This document shows, piece after piece, positions 8,635 through 17,206 of a stretch of DNA of 64,000 nt. Source of the stretch: Thermogladius sp023256015 (lineage in GTDB: Archaea > Thermoproteota > Thermoprotei_A > Sulfolobales > Desulfurococcaceae); NCBI RefSeq assembly GCF_051131135.1, contig NZ_CP151274.1:248001-312000 (forward strand), in the 5' to 3' direction. Below the pieces are notes generated by a model that saw only the letters and a list, made by a program, of their open reading frames with translations, was not told where the DNA came from and ran no database searches. The translations under genes were made by a program, and so were the position numbers. The first letter of the stretch is position 1; every line of letters begins with the position of its first letter.

Positions 8635-9578
8635 CTCAACACCACTACACTATCGCCGTGTAGTAGCTGATTCGCGCGCACAGCCGCGTAAGCGCTCTCA
8701 GCAGGGTCGTATAACACTAGGTAACCCGAATAGTAGCTGACGAGTTCCAGCGTCTTATCGGACACCTCGCTAACCCTCCTCTCGGAAACAGCCCTTAGTA
8801 AGGCGGGGTCGTCAGCGTCTACTTTAACGAGTTTTCCAACTTCGAATGCGAACCCCTGCTGCGACAGCTTCCTGAGCTTGTTGTTCAGCACGTTAACGTC
8901 TCTGGCCAAGTCCTCTTCTAGCATCTTCCGGAATTCGAACTTCAAGTGCTCTGTCAGCCCGCTGGTCCTCCCTAGTCTAAGCTCGAGACCTCTCGCCTCG
9001 TACGAGCTCGTCGTCTCGACTAAGACAGTGCTGACACTGTGAGGCTGCTCAGCGAGCCTCTCGATGTACCTCCACGACCTGGTAGAGCCTACCTTGACCT
9101 TGCCGTGGAGTACCGTGGCGTACACAGAGTACCTGCCCTCCCCCGCTAGAGCCTTGTCTAACTGCCTGCAGTATTCCAAGCTACCAGAGCCCCCCAGTGT
9201 GAAGCAGAGAGTGTAGAACGCCCTAAGCGTGTTACGGTGCTTCGGGCAGAAACCCTGCGGGGTCACGACGGTCTCTGCACAGTACTTACGAGACAGCGGG
9301 TTGTCCTTCTCCGCGATGTCGCCCGTGTGCCACAAGCAGAACCTCTGGCTAGGCTCCTTGATCCTCAGCTTGGTACCCGGCCCTACTAAAAAGACGCTAT
9401 CCACACCCACAGGCTGTAGGAGAAGGCCTTTAAAGCCGGTTCTGTACCTATCGAGCAGAACCCTGCCCCCGGGCTCTCCACCCGACACAAAGGACTGGAG
9501 GCTGAAAACCTTTACCTCCGAGGTGGACTCCAGCCTGGGCTCGAAGTAGACTAGTCTCGGTATCAAGTCTTCGACCAC
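8631..9578 (-). CDS. DUF2797 family protein
   Basis: Central Cys/His-containing segment (RFCLWHTGDI, then KYCAE and GFCPKHRNTL) precedes a region KVKVGSTRSWRYIERLAEQ that resembles a GIY-YIG-like fold, the organisation typical of DUF2797. No biochemical role is established for this family; the paired Cys/His clusters suggest zinc binding. The GTG start follows the adenylate kinase stop by one base, so the two genes are co-transcribed with the 85-residue ORF behind them. Confidence 0.75.
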   Translation of the reverse strand: MVEDLIPRLVYFEPRLESTSEVKVFSLQSFVSGGEPGGRVLLDRYRTGFKGLLLQPVGVDSVFLVGPGTKLRIKEPSQRFCLWHTGDIAEKDNPLSRKYCAETVVTPQGFCPKHRNTLRAFYTLCFTLGGSGSLEYCRQLDKALAGEGRYSVYATVLHGKVKVGSTRSWRYIERLAEQPHSVSTVLVETTSSYEARGLELRLGRTSGLTEHLKFEFRKMLEEDLARDVNVLNNKLRKLSQQGFAFEVGKLVKVDADDPALLRAVSERRVSEVSDKTLELVSYYSGYLVLYDPAESAYAAVRANQLLHGDSVVVLS

Positions 9579-9579
9579 T

Positions 9580-10242
9580 TCACGTTACACAGGGCTTTAT
9601 CCTGAGAATACCCTTGTCGACGAGTATCCTCTCGAGCAGCGGGATTCCCTTGTCGCTCCCTACGGTGTTGTCTATCTCTACCAGCAACCTCTTTTCCTTG
9701 TAGTACTCTATGATGGGGTTGAACGTCTGGTAGTACACCTGGTACCTCCTCCTTATGACCTCTGGCTCGTCGTCGCTCCTCCTCACCAGCTTTGCCCCGT
9801 CGTAGTCGCACACCAAGTCGTTTTTAGGGGGGTTGTAAGTGAGGTTGTAGACCCTCCCGCAGACCGGGCAGACATACCTGTTGCTCAGCCTTCTCACCGC
9901 CTCCTCCTCTGAGATGTAGATGTGTATCGCTGCGTCTAGGGGGGTGATCTTCTCCAGCTCCTGGGCCTGCTTAATCGTCCTCGGGAACCCGTCCAAGATA
10001 AAGCCGCGCTTGGTGTCCGGCTCGCTCAACCGCCTCTTCACCACTTCGACTACGATCTCGTCGGGTACGAGCTCCCCCCTGTCTAAGTACTCTTTCACTT
10101 TCAGGCCCAACTCAGACTTCTTGGCTACCTCGGCCCTGAAGATGTCGCCGGTGCTGATGTGCGGTATACAGTACTTCTTCGTGAAGTACTCCGAGTAAGT
10201 CCCTTTACCGGCCCCCGGTGGGCCTATTAAGACGACTCTCAA
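9580..10242 (-). CDS. adk: Adenylate kinase (zinc-lid type)
   Basis: Catalyses ATP + AMP = 2 ADP in the cytosol. P-loop GPPGAGKGT at residues 7-15, the AMP-binding stretch STGDIFR at 30-36, and DGFPRT near 84-89. The lid carries C125, C128, C145 and D148, a Cys3-Asp zinc site as in Gram-positive and some crenarchaeal enzymes, expected to stabilise the lid at high temperature. Length of 220 is the long bacterial-like form rather than the trimeric Sulfolobus type. It lies 26 bases downstream of the inositol phosphate synthase gene. Confidence 0.96.
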   Translation of the reverse strand: MRVVLIGPPGAGKGTYSEYFTKKYCIPHISTGDIFRAEVAKKSELGLKVKEYLDRGELVPDEIVVEVVKRRLSEPDTKRGFILDGFPRTIKQAQELEKITPLDAAIHIYISEEEAVRRLSNRYVCPVCGRVYNLTYNPPKNDLVCDYDGAKLVRRSDDEPEVIRRRYQVYYQTFNPIIEYYKEKRLLVEIDNTVGSDKGIPLLERILVDKGILRIKPCVT

Positions 10243-10268
10243 CCCCTACACCTACACTGGAGCACTCT

Positions 10269-11414
10269 CTAGATTCCCCTCGGGTCTTTTATCCCTAACC
10301 AGTCCAGTAGCCTGTAGAACGCCTTGACCTTGCTTATGACCTTAACACCGGGCGGGCCGGGTTTCTTCGTGTAGAACGCGTTTACTTCGTAGACCGTCCC
10401 GTACAACCCCCTCTCCAGCGCTATTTTGCCCAACCGTATAAGGTCTATCAACACGCCGACTATTGCCGGCTTGTCGTTCACTCTCATTATCACGTAGATC
10501 TCGTCCTTGAAATCTCCAAAGCTCATATACTCGATGATCATGGCGACGAACTTTTTGTCCCCGAGCGGCTCTAGGAACCCTGTAGGCCTGATGTAGTTCG
10601 GGGCCTCGTAACCCAGTATGTCGGACACCATGCTGCTCTTGGTCTTCTTCTTCATGATGTTCCTCTCGGGCTCTGTTAAGGCCAGGAAGTCGGTGTTCCC
10701 CCCGATGTTGAACTGCGCGATGTCTAGAACTCTCCTGTTCCGCTGGAACAAGTGCTCTAACAAGTCCGCTGTCAGGGGCGTCGCGCCCGTGGCTGCGTCG
10801 TCCCCGAACACCACCGCGTTGCTTGCCTTGTACAGGTCTACGAAGGCCTGGTCGGTCGCGATTGGCGAGGGTATAGCGTTGATGAAAACAGCCGGCTTAA
10901 CCCTCCTAGCGTACTGTGCAACGGCGTACGCGTACGCCTGGGACGCGGTCAGGTAACCCTCTTTCATCCTCGCCTCGAGCTCGCCCACGTTGTGGATTGG
11001 CTCCACGGGCTCAGTGGTAATCACGTTTAAGAACACGTCGGCGTTGAAGCTCTTCCACTCGTCCACGAGCATCTCTATAGACTTTTCGAGCCCGTATTTC
11101 TCCTCGAGCCCCCTGGCCTTGTACGGCAACCCCTTCAAACTGCCTAGGTGTATCCCCCTCCTCACCTGGATCTCTTTCAGGCTGCCGGGGATGCTCGAAG
11201 AGTTAAAGTACTCCCTCGCTAGCTCGTAGGCCGTCTTGCCGATCTTCCTCTCGTCAACGTCGTAGGCGGCAACGATCTCGATGTCGTCGTACTTGACCGG
11301 GATCCAGTCTCTCAAAGGCACACCGTAGTCGGGTATCTCGTTCCTCTTCAGCCTCTCTAGGCCCACCTCCAAGTACGAGGCCGCCATACCCTGACCTATT
11401 ACCACGACCCTCAT
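10269..11414 (-). CDS. ino1: Inositol-3-phosphate synthase
   Basis: NAD-dependent isomerisation of glucose 6-phosphate to L-myo-inositol 1-phosphate, the precursor of archaeal inositol phospholipids and of di-myo-inositol phosphate, a heat-stress solute of hyperthermophiles. The N-terminal Rossmann motif is VVIGQGMAASYLE; the family segments NVITTEPVEP, FGDDAATGATPL and FNIGGNTDFLAL are present. At 381 residues it is the short archaeal form. It overlaps the upstream PadR gene by 4 bases, which suggests direct local regulation. Confidence 0.95.
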   Translation of the reverse strand: MRVVVIGQGMAASYLEVGLERLKRNEIPDYGVPLRDWIPVKYDDIEIVAAYDVDERKIGKTAYELAREYFNSSSIPGSLKEIQVRRGIHLGSLKGLPYKARGLEEKYGLEKSIEMLVDEWKSFNADVFLNVITTEPVEPIHNVGELEARMKEGYLTASQAYAYAVAQYARRVKPAVFINAIPSPIATDQAFVDLYKASNAVVFGDDAATGATPLTADLLEHLFQRNRRVLDIAQFNIGGNTDFLALTEPERNIMKKKTKSSMVSDILGYEAPNYIRPTGFLEPLGDKKFVAMIIEYMSFGDFKDEIYVIMRVNDKPAIVGVLIDLIRLGKIALERGLYGTVYEVNAFYTKKPGPPGVKVISKVKAFYRLLDWLGIKDPRGI

Positions 11415-11737
11415 TTCAGACCACCTAGAGCCCTAAGCGTCTCCTCTAGGAACTTCAGCCCCTGGTTAAACGCCTCAATCCCTTTCTCGGTCACCTTGTA
11501 ATACGTCTCGTCCCCACCCGTGACCCTGGCTATTAGGCCCTCTCTGTTCATCCTGTAGACTACCGTGTAGACGGTTATGGCTGGTGGGTTGATATCGAAC
11601 CTCGACTTGATCTGCTTCCGGACGTCGTAGGCTCTCATAGGCGTTTGGCTGTCGAGCAGCACCCTTATCACGTACAACCAGAGGTTCTCGACCGTGAGCT
11701 TCCTCTTCAACCTCTCGAGAGCCCTCACTTTATCCAA
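11411..11737 (-). CDS. PadR-family transcriptional regulator
   Basis: A winged helix of about 80 residues: an N-terminal helix (LWLYVIRVLLDSQTPMRAYDV), recognition region ITVYTVVYRMNREGLI, then the wing with DETYYKVTEKGIEAF, and a short C-terminal dimerisation helix. This is the PadR-s2 layout. The start is TTG at 11737, and a TATA-like GTAAATATA at about 11762-11770 places transcription start close to it, so the mRNA is probably leaderless. The 4-base overlap with ino1 suggests control of its own operon, in response to an unknown signal. Confidence 0.85.
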   Translation of the reverse strand: MDKVRALERLKRKLTVENLWLYVIRVLLDSQTPMRAYDVRKQIKSRFDINPPAITVYTVVYRMNREGLIARVTGGDETYYKVTEKGIEAFNQGLKFLEETLRALGGLK

Positions 11738-11819
11738 ACGTACGACACCCTTCTAGTGTATATTTACGGCCGCAAATAAGGCTTACACCACGTGCCATGG
11801 GCTGTGAGGCTAAATATCT

Positions 11820-13073
11820 TTACGGGACTAGCCTCGTCCTGTCCCTAACGAAGAGCACCGCTTCCCTGATGTTGCTTAACCCCAGCATCTGCATCATGAG
11901 CCTTTCGATCCCCAGCCCGAAACCGCCGTGAGGCGGCATGCCGTACTTGAACGCCTCCAAGTAGAACGAGAAGTTGGCTGGGTCTAGACCCTTTAATCTC
12001 AGCGCCTCGACGAGCTTGTCGTACCTGTGCTCTCTCTGCCCACCGCTCGCGATCTCGAGCCCTCTGAAGTCGAGATCGAACTTCCTCGTGTGGTAACCGT
12101 CCTCTTCTCTCATATAGTAGAACCCTGTGGACTGCCACGGGAAGCCGACTATGAAGTAGAGGTCGTGCCCTTTCTCGGACATGATCTTTCCCAGCTCCCT
12201 CTCCGCGTAGTCGCTCAGGTCCTCTCCCTCGGGTACCTCGACTCCGTTGCTCCGCAGTATGTCCACTGCTTCCTCGAATTTGAGGCGCTTAAACGGGGTG
12301 GACACACGGGGCAGCTCTACTCCAAGGGTCTCGAGCTCCTCTTTGTTTCTGTCCCTGACGTAGTTGATAATGTAGGCGACCAGGTTCTCGAGCGTGTTCA
12401 TTACGTCCTCCACGCCCTCTATAAAGCCCTGCTCGACGTCGATACCCCAAGACTCGTTCAAGTGTCTCACAGTGTTGAACTTCTCGGCTCTGAAGTAGGG
12501 GGTTATCTCGAAAACTCTCGGGATGGAGGATACGAGTATCTGTTTGTACAACTGGGGGCTCTGGCTCAAGTAAGCCTCTCTCTCGAAGTACTGGACCTTG
12601 AATAAGGTGGTACCGCCCTCCGCTCCCGCGGCGACTATCTTGGGGGTGTGGACTTCCGTGAAGCCGTTGTTTAACAGGTACTCCCTGGCCGCCTGGACAA
12701 TGCCCTGCCTGACCCTGAATATGGCCTTCTCGACGGGGTTCCTTAGAAGTAGCCACCTGTACTTAATCCTGGTCTCTAGCAGAGACGGCACTTTGCCCAC
12801 CAGCTCGACGGGTAGGGGCTCAACAGGCTCGGCGTACACTTTGATAGACTTCACCTCGAACTCCGTGCCCCTCTTGCTCTTCTGCTCCTTAGCAGGCTCG
12901 CCCTCGAAGCAGACAGCCGAGCCCAGAGGCAGGCTACTCAAGGTTTTGTACAGGTCTGGGTTCACGTCCTGTTTACCTACTAGAACATACGGCCTGACGT
13001 CTCCACCCGACACCTCGACGATCACAACTCTACCGATCGTCTTACTCCGCAATACCCAGCCGCACAGCCTCAT
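11820..13073 (-). CDS. aspS: Aspartyl-tRNA synthetase (archaeal type)
   Basis: Class IIb synthetase: an N-terminal OB-fold anticodon domain starting GWVLRSKTIGRV, then the catalytic core with motif 2 YFRAEKFNTVRHLNE and motif 3 GGFGLGIERLMMQMLGL. The flipping-loop region GAEGGTTLFKVQYFERE is typical of AspRS rather than AsnRS. Since an AsnRS is not obvious elsewhere in the window it may be non-discriminating, which cannot be read from sequence alone. I chose ATG 13073 over TTG 13103 because the TATA at 13105-13113 would start the transcript near 13084 and GGTGGTG lies at a good distance before that ATG. Confidence 0.93.
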   Translation of the reverse strand: MRLCGWVLRSKTIGRVVIVEVSGGDVRPYVLVGKQDVNPDLYKTLSSLPLGSAVCFEGEPAKEQKSKRGTEFEVKSIKVYAEPVEPLPVELVGKVPSLLETRIKYRWLLLRNPVEKAIFRVRQGIVQAAREYLLNNGFTEVHTPKIVAAGAEGGTTLFKVQYFEREAYLSQSPQLYKQILVSSIPRVFEITPYFRAEKFNTVRHLNESWGIDVEQGFIEGVEDVMNTLENLVAYIINYVRDRNKEELETLGVELPRVSTPFKRLKFEEAVDILRSNGVEVPEGEDLSDYAERELGKIMSEKGHDLYFIVGFPWQSTGFYYMREEDGYHTRKFDLDFRGLEIASGGQREHRYDKLVEALRLKGLDPANFSFYLEAFKYGMPPHGGFGLGIERLMMQMLGLSNIREAVLFVRDRTRLVP

Positions 13074-13100
13074 CTCTGACACCACCAAATAGGAGCCGAT

Positions 13101-13115
13101 CAAAATTTATAAGGA
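13101..13115. promoter_or_regulatory. Bidirectional TATA region between aspS and candidate ncRNA
   Basis: CAAAATTTATAAGGA contains a TATA element readable on both strands. Leftward, the usual 25-27 base spacing predicts aspS transcription start near 13084; rightward it predicts a start near 13135, exactly where the folded element begins. Inferred from spacing only. Confidence 0.5.
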
Positions 13116-13134
13116 TGCCAGGTGTATAATTATT

Positions 13135-13262
13135 GTGAGGCCAGATACCCCCTAAGCCCCACCTACACCCGGGGATTGTCTGGTAGTTTGCTCACGGTAT
13201 CCACCTATTTCCCCGGACAGGGTGGGGATGCCACCTGTGTAGGTGGCGGGGGTAGGCCAGTT
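13135..13262 (+). ncRNA. Candidate structured non-coding RNA, about 125 nt
   Basis: No ORF fits this stretch, but it folds well. A closing helix is formed by 13139-13142 with 13255-13258, 13146-13152 with 13248-13254 (7 bp) and 13159-13168 with 13237-13246 (10 perfect bp, CCACCTACAC/GTGTAGGTGG). Inside, 13169-13175 pairs with 13210-13216 (7 bp) and 13221-13225 with 13231-13235 (5 bp), giving a three-way junction with directly abutting helices. A TATA box 27 bases upstream and a separate TATA at 13279-13288 for the next gene suggest an independent transcript. It does not match SRP, RNase P, 5S or tRNA consensus that I know. It could alternatively be a leader element of the next gene. Confidence 0.55.
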
Positions 13263-13315
13263 CTACTCCCGGCTTCGCTTTATTTAAAGTCTCGCGGTAT
13301 AAAGTCTCTTGATGG

Positions 13316-13927
13316 ATGGTATACTTGAAGACCAGTAAAAACGGCAAGGGGAAGTATAAGCCGCTGACGGAGTTTCTCAAGAAGGCTGAACCGGCCCAGG
13401 CCAGCCGGCCGGACAGCGCTGGTGATCGCGAGACAGGGCTTTCGAGTATTGAGGAGATCGTAAGGGCTTTCACCGAGGAGAAAATGGCGAAGAAGGCGGA
13501 GGTTTCCAAGGAGGTGGAAGCCGAGCAGAAGGCCAGCATAGCCGTGGACGTGCTGAGCAAGATAGCCAGTAGTCCGTCGTTCAAGAGGATAGAGTGCGAA
13601 GCCAACGGGGTCTGCAAGGACGGCGTCCGGGTGGGAGACAACGTCGTAGACGAGTACGGCATCGAGAGGAAGAGGGGTTTCGTGAACACGACGAGGCTAC
13701 CCATTTTCCTGGACTGGGTGTCGGAGACAGCTAACGTAGACCGCCTCACCGACAAGACGTTAGTCGTGAAGACGAACAGGGGGGCTCTCGCAGTAGTTCC
13801 GGACCACTTCCTGTGCGAGCTCCAGTACAGGTACGGGATCACTATTCTAGGCCTGGAAGAGAAGTGCAGGGACTACAAGCCTAGTATCGGTAGGCAGTAT
13901 AAGCCCAAGAGTAGGAGGAAGAAGTAG
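13316..13927 (+). CDS. Conserved hypothetical protein
   Basis: A 203-residue soluble protein with a lysine-rich N-terminus, a helical charged segment (residues about 40-80), and a C-terminal globular part containing GDNVVDEYGIERKRGFV and KCRDYKPSIGRQYKP, ending in a strongly basic tail SRRKK. Three cysteines (near C99, C103 and C167) are not in a recognisable motif. The ATG follows a TATA (TTTATTTAAA at 13279-13288) by about 30 bases, consistent with a leaderless mRNA. Basic ends suggest nucleic acid or ribosome contact; function unknown. Confidence 0.7.
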   Translation: MVYLKTSKNGKGKYKPLTEFLKKAEPAQASRPDSAGDRETGLSSIEEIVRAFTEEKMAKKAEVSKEVEAEQKASIAVDVLSKIASSPSFKRIECEANGVCKDGVRVGDNVVDEYGIERKRGFVNTTRLPIFLDWVSETANVDRLTDKTLVVKTNRGALAVVPDHFLCELQYRYGITILGLEEKCRDYKPSIGRQYKPKSRRKK

Positions 13928-13970
13928 TGTTAAAAAAGTGAGGCTGTGCGAGAGTAGGCGCCGCCAAGGC

Positions 13971-14324
13971 CTACTGTTCTGGTGGCACGTAGTAGAACCT
14001 GGGCTCCTGGTCTACCGACATCAGCTTCGGCGTCCTCTTCCTCCTCCTCTTCCTCGCTCTCCTAGGCTCCCACTTCATGCCTGGTAGTCCAAGGCTTCCG
14101 TCCGGGTACTCCATGATGGCTCTCAAGGCCAGGAGGTGGTTTACAGCCTTCCTAACCCTGTCCTCGCCGGCTAGACCGCTGAACTCCTTCACGATCTCAT
14201 CGAAGTACATTGGACGCCCCTTCTTCCTGATCGCCTCTAGCACCATGTCCGGCAGCTCCTCGTCTCTCGGAGCTATAGCGACGATCACGTCATTATCTTC
14301 ATGTATGACTCTACCATTAACCAT
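13971..14324 (-). CDS. Winged-helix-like protein, unknown function
   Basis: 117 residues from ATG 14324, chosen because GGTGA precedes it by 6 bases and a TATA-like TTTAAATATC lies about 35 bases upstream; a longer reading to 14390 adds 22 residues that look non-coding. Residues about 25-85 (VLEAIRKKGRPMYFDEIV, then VRKAVNHLLALRAIMEYPDG) fit a winged helix of the type found in archaeal DNA-binding proteins. A dense basic patch RRARKRRRKR follows. Probably nucleic-acid binding; the target is unknown. Confidence 0.7.
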   Translation of the reverse strand: MVNGRVIHEDNDVIVAIAPRDEELPDMVLEAIRKKGRPMYFDEIVKEFSGLAGEDRVRKAVNHLLALRAIMEYPDGSLGLPGMKWEPRRARKRRRKRTPKLMSVDQEPRFYYVPPEQ

Positions 14325-14456
14325 ACGTCTCACCCAATATAAGGTAGTGGGATAACAGATATTTAAACTTTGATTATAAGCAAATCCCACAATTTTTTGC
14401 CGAAGGTTAAATAGCTTGACCGGCTATAAAGTTTACACGAGTATAGGCCTTTTAAG

Positions 14457-16406
14457 GTGGTGGATATCCCGGTAAAAACACTTCTTGCCGAGAAGGGGAG
14501 TAGAGTACTCTACATGGGCAACGAGGCGATAGCGAGAGGCGCCCTTGAGGCTGGCATCTGCTACTTCGCAGCTTACCCGGGCACGCCGTCTACCGAGATT
14601 CTCGAGTCTGTGGCAGAGGTCGCAGAGGACGTTGGAGTTATAGCTGAGTGGAGTGTCAACGAGAAGGTGGCCTACGAGTCCGCCTACGCCGCGGCCATCG
14701 CCGGGGTGAGTAGTCTCACCGCCATGAAGCATGTGGGGCTGAACGTCGCTGCCGACATACTAGTTAGCAGCGGCTACTCGGGGACCAAGGCCGGTTTCTT
14801 GGTTGTTTCCGCTGACGACCCCAGCGCGCACAGCAGCCAGAACGAGCAAGACAACAGATGGTACGGGTACCTAGCTCACATCCCGGTGGTAGAGCCGAGT
14901 AGCGTGAGAGAAGCGTACAAGCTCGTCAAGGTCGCTCTAGGGTTGAGCGAGAAGTACCAGCAGCCTGTGATGTTCAGGACTACAACCCGCGTAAGCCACA
15001 GCCGGCAGTACGTGGAGCTCGAGGACAACGTAGCGACATCGAGGGTCTGCAGGGGGGTGTTCGACAAAGACTTGACGCGCTGGGTCTTGATCCCGGCGCA
15101 CGCGCGGCTAATGAAGGAGAGGGCGCTGAAGGTGTGGAGGAGCATCGAGGGAGCGGACCTGGGACCCCCACTAGTCGAGGTCCTGAACCCGGGTAAACGC
15201 AAAGCTATCATAGCCTCTGGTCTCGCTTTCGCCTACTTATCCGAGTCGCTCGAGAGGCTCGGGGCCTGGAGCGAGGTGACGGTCTTGAAGCTGAACCTTA
15301 CAGTGCCACTACCGGTTAAGCCTGTGCTTAACATAGCTGGTGAAGCAGACGAGATCCTCGTCGTAGAGGAGCTCGACCCTGTTGTCGAGACTAACGTGAG
15401 GAGTGTTCTAGGGAAGCACGGGGTTCGGGCCAGGGTTCTGGGCAAGGAGCTGATCCCGGAGATCGGCGAGCTCAGCACAGACAGGGTCCTACCGGGTGTA
15501 GCCAAGTTCCTGGGGATCGAGTATACACCCCCGCCCCCGCTCAAGGTTGAGGAGCAGGCTATGGTACCGCCAAGACCCCCGGTCATGTGCCCAGGCTGCC
15601 CCCACAGGATGACTTTCTACGTCCTAAAGATAGCGGCGAACAAACTGAAGTTGAGAAACGTCGTGTACACGGGCGACATAGGGTGCTACACGCTCGGCTA
15701 CCAGAAGCCCTTCGAGACGCAAATGACGTGCTTCGAGATGGGGGGCTCGATCGGCATAGCACACGGCATCAGTAAGGTAGTTGAGGACCCCGTTGTGGCG
15801 GTGATAGGCGACTCGACATTCTTCCACGCGGGTATACCAGGCTCTGTAAACATAGTCTACAACAGCGGCAGGGCCATGATAGTCGTGCTAGACAACTACA
15901 CTACGGCTATGACGGGCCACCAGCCGCACCCGGGTACAGGACTCTCCGCGACGGGCAGTCGTGCGCCGGTCGTCGAGATAGCGGACGTGCTGAGGTCCGT
16001 TGGGTTCAGGGTCTACGTCATCAACCCGTTGAGGGTCAGAGAATCCGTCGAGACGGTTGTTAGGGCCTTCCAGGACTACCTGAACGGTGGGAAGGTCGCT
16101 GTGGTATCGAGGATGAGGTGCTCGCTCGAGGCGTACAGGCTTTCAAGGGAGACGGGTATTAGGCTCCCCGTCTACGCTATAGACGAGAGCAAGTGCACGG
16201 CCTGCATGGCGTGTGTAAACCTCGTCGCGTGTCCAGCTATAGTCGTCCCAGAGGGGGCTAAGAAGCCGGTTATATTGGAGGACATGTGCCTTGGTTGCGG
16301 CCTATGCGAACACGTTTGCCCGTTCAAGGCTATTTACGTGAAGAGGCCGGGTGGTGAGGGCTGGGAGAGGCTGTACAGCGAGAGGTTCGTCGAGGGGGCT
16401 GGTTGA
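14457..16406 (+). CDS. iorA: Indolepyruvate:ferredoxin oxidoreductase, alpha subunit
   Basis: Oxidative decarboxylation of aryl pyruvates from aromatic amino acids to aryl-acetyl-CoA, with ferredoxin as acceptor. The N-terminal half has the pyrimidine-binding region (YPGTPSTEI), the middle the TPP region (MCPGCPHR, GDIGCYTLG, GDSTFFHAGIPG), and the C-terminus two ferredoxin-like cluster motifs (CTACMACVNLVACP and CLGCGLCEHVCP). Length 649 is normal for archaeal IorA. Start is GTG 14457 below a TATA-like CTATAAAG near 14423. IorB follows after one base. Confidence 0.95.
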   Translation: MVDIPVKTLLAEKGSRVLYMGNEAIARGALEAGICYFAAYPGTPSTEILESVAEVAEDVGVIAEWSVNEKVAYESAYAAAIAGVSSLTAMKHVGLNVAADILVSSGYSGTKAGFLVVSADDPSAHSSQNEQDNRWYGYLAHIPVVEPSSVREAYKLVKVALGLSEKYQQPVMFRTTTRVSHSRQYVELEDNVATSRVCRGVFDKDLTRWVLIPAHARLMKERALKVWRSIEGADLGPPLVEVLNPGKRKAIIASGLAFAYLSESLERLGAWSEVTVLKLNLTVPLPVKPVLNIAGEADEILVVEELDPVVETNVRSVLGKHGVRARVLGKELIPEIGELSTDRVLPGVAKFLGIEYTPPPPLKVEEQAMVPPRPPVMCPGCPHRMTFYVLKIAANKLKLRNVVYTGDIGCYTLGYQKPFETQMTCFEMGGSIGIAHGISKVVEDPVVAVIGDSTFFHAGIPGSVNIVYNSGRAMIVVLDNYTTAMTGHQPHPGTGLSATGSRAPVVEIADVLRSVGFRVYVINPLRVRESVETVVRAFQDYLNGGKVAVVSRMRCSLEAYRLSRETGIRLPVYAIDESKCTACMACVNLVACPAIVVPEGAKKPVILEDMCLGCGLCEHVCPFKAIYVKRPGGEGWERLYSERFVEGAG

Positions 16407-16407
16407 G

Positions 16408-17037
16408 GTGCCCGGGAGGCTCAACGTGCTGATAGTCGGGGTCGGCGGTCAAGGAGTCCTCACGCTGGGGAGCCTGATAGCGTGGGCGTCAACACTCTCG
16501 GGCATCGATGTTACGGTCGCTGAGACCCACGGGCTGAGCCAGAGGGGTGGAAGCCTGGCAGTCCACGTGAGGCTGAACAACAAGGACGCCCCGCTCATAC
16601 CCGTCGGCGAGGCAGACCACGTAATAGCGCTGGAAGCTCTAGAAGCGCTGAGGTACCTGTCCTACGCAAGGAGGGGGGCTGTCCTGGTCGTCAACAGGCT
16701 TAGGCTACCCCCTCCTCTCACGAGCCCGCCTGGTCTAGACGTCATAGAGGGGGCGCTGCGCAAGGCCTTTGACGGGTTGGTCTACGTTTACGACGCCGAT
16801 AACGAGGCGAAACAGGTGGCCGGCTCCACCCTCTACTCGAACACGCTCCTCCTCGGGATATCCGTCGCGGTCGACGAGAGGCTGAGGAGAGTGGTCAGCC
16901 CGGCCATGGTGGAGGAGGCGATAAACACCCTCTTCGCAGGCAGAGCGGCGGAGGCTAATTTAAGAGCCTTCAACCAGGGTTTAAAGATAGGGTTCAGCCT
17001 TGCAGGAAGTAGAGGAGCTGGTCAAGCTGCTAGATAG
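16408..17037 (+). CDS. iorB: Indolepyruvate:ferredoxin oxidoreductase, beta subunit
   Basis: Gamma-type oxidoreductase domain with NVLIVGVGGQGVLTLG at the N-terminus and ETHGLSQRGGSLAVHVR, typical of IorB. I chose GTG 16408, which starts one base after the iorA stop; the longer frame back to 16351 overlaps iorA and adds non-homologous residues. It partners IorA in a hetero-oligomer. The final 38 bases overlap a small downstream ORF. Confidence 0.93.
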   Translation: MPGRLNVLIVGVGGQGVLTLGSLIAWASTLSGIDVTVAETHGLSQRGGSLAVHVRLNNKDAPLIPVGEADHVIALEALEALRYLSYARRGAVLVVNRLRLPPPLTSPPGLDVIEGALRKAFDGLVYVYDADNEAKQVAGSTLYSNTLLLGISVAVDERLRRVVSPAMVEEAINTLFAGRAAEANLRAFNQGLKIGFSLAGSRGAGQAAR

Positions 17038-17197
17038 GGCCATAGACTCGATAGACAAGATAGAGGAGCTGATAGCTAGGCTCACACTCGCTACAGAGAC
17101 GTCGAAGGGGGTCGTCTTCCAGATATATCAAAACCTGGTCGAGGCCAGAGAAAGCGTCGTCAGGGCTAGGCTGATCGCGAGGTCGCTGACCGGCTAA
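17000..17197 (+). CDS. Small coiled-coil protein
   Basis: Sixty-five residues, almost entirely amphipathic helix with heptad-like spacing of Leu/Ile (VEELVKLLDRAIDSIDKIEE). It begins at TTG 17000 inside the end of iorB and is followed 9 bases later by the next gene. Composition and close packing support a real gene; I recognise no family. Confidence 0.5.
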   Translation: MQEVEELVKLLDRAIDSIDKIEELIARLTLATETSKGVVFQIYQNLVEARESVVRARLIARSLTG

Positions 17198-17206
17198 AGT
17201 GGTCGT

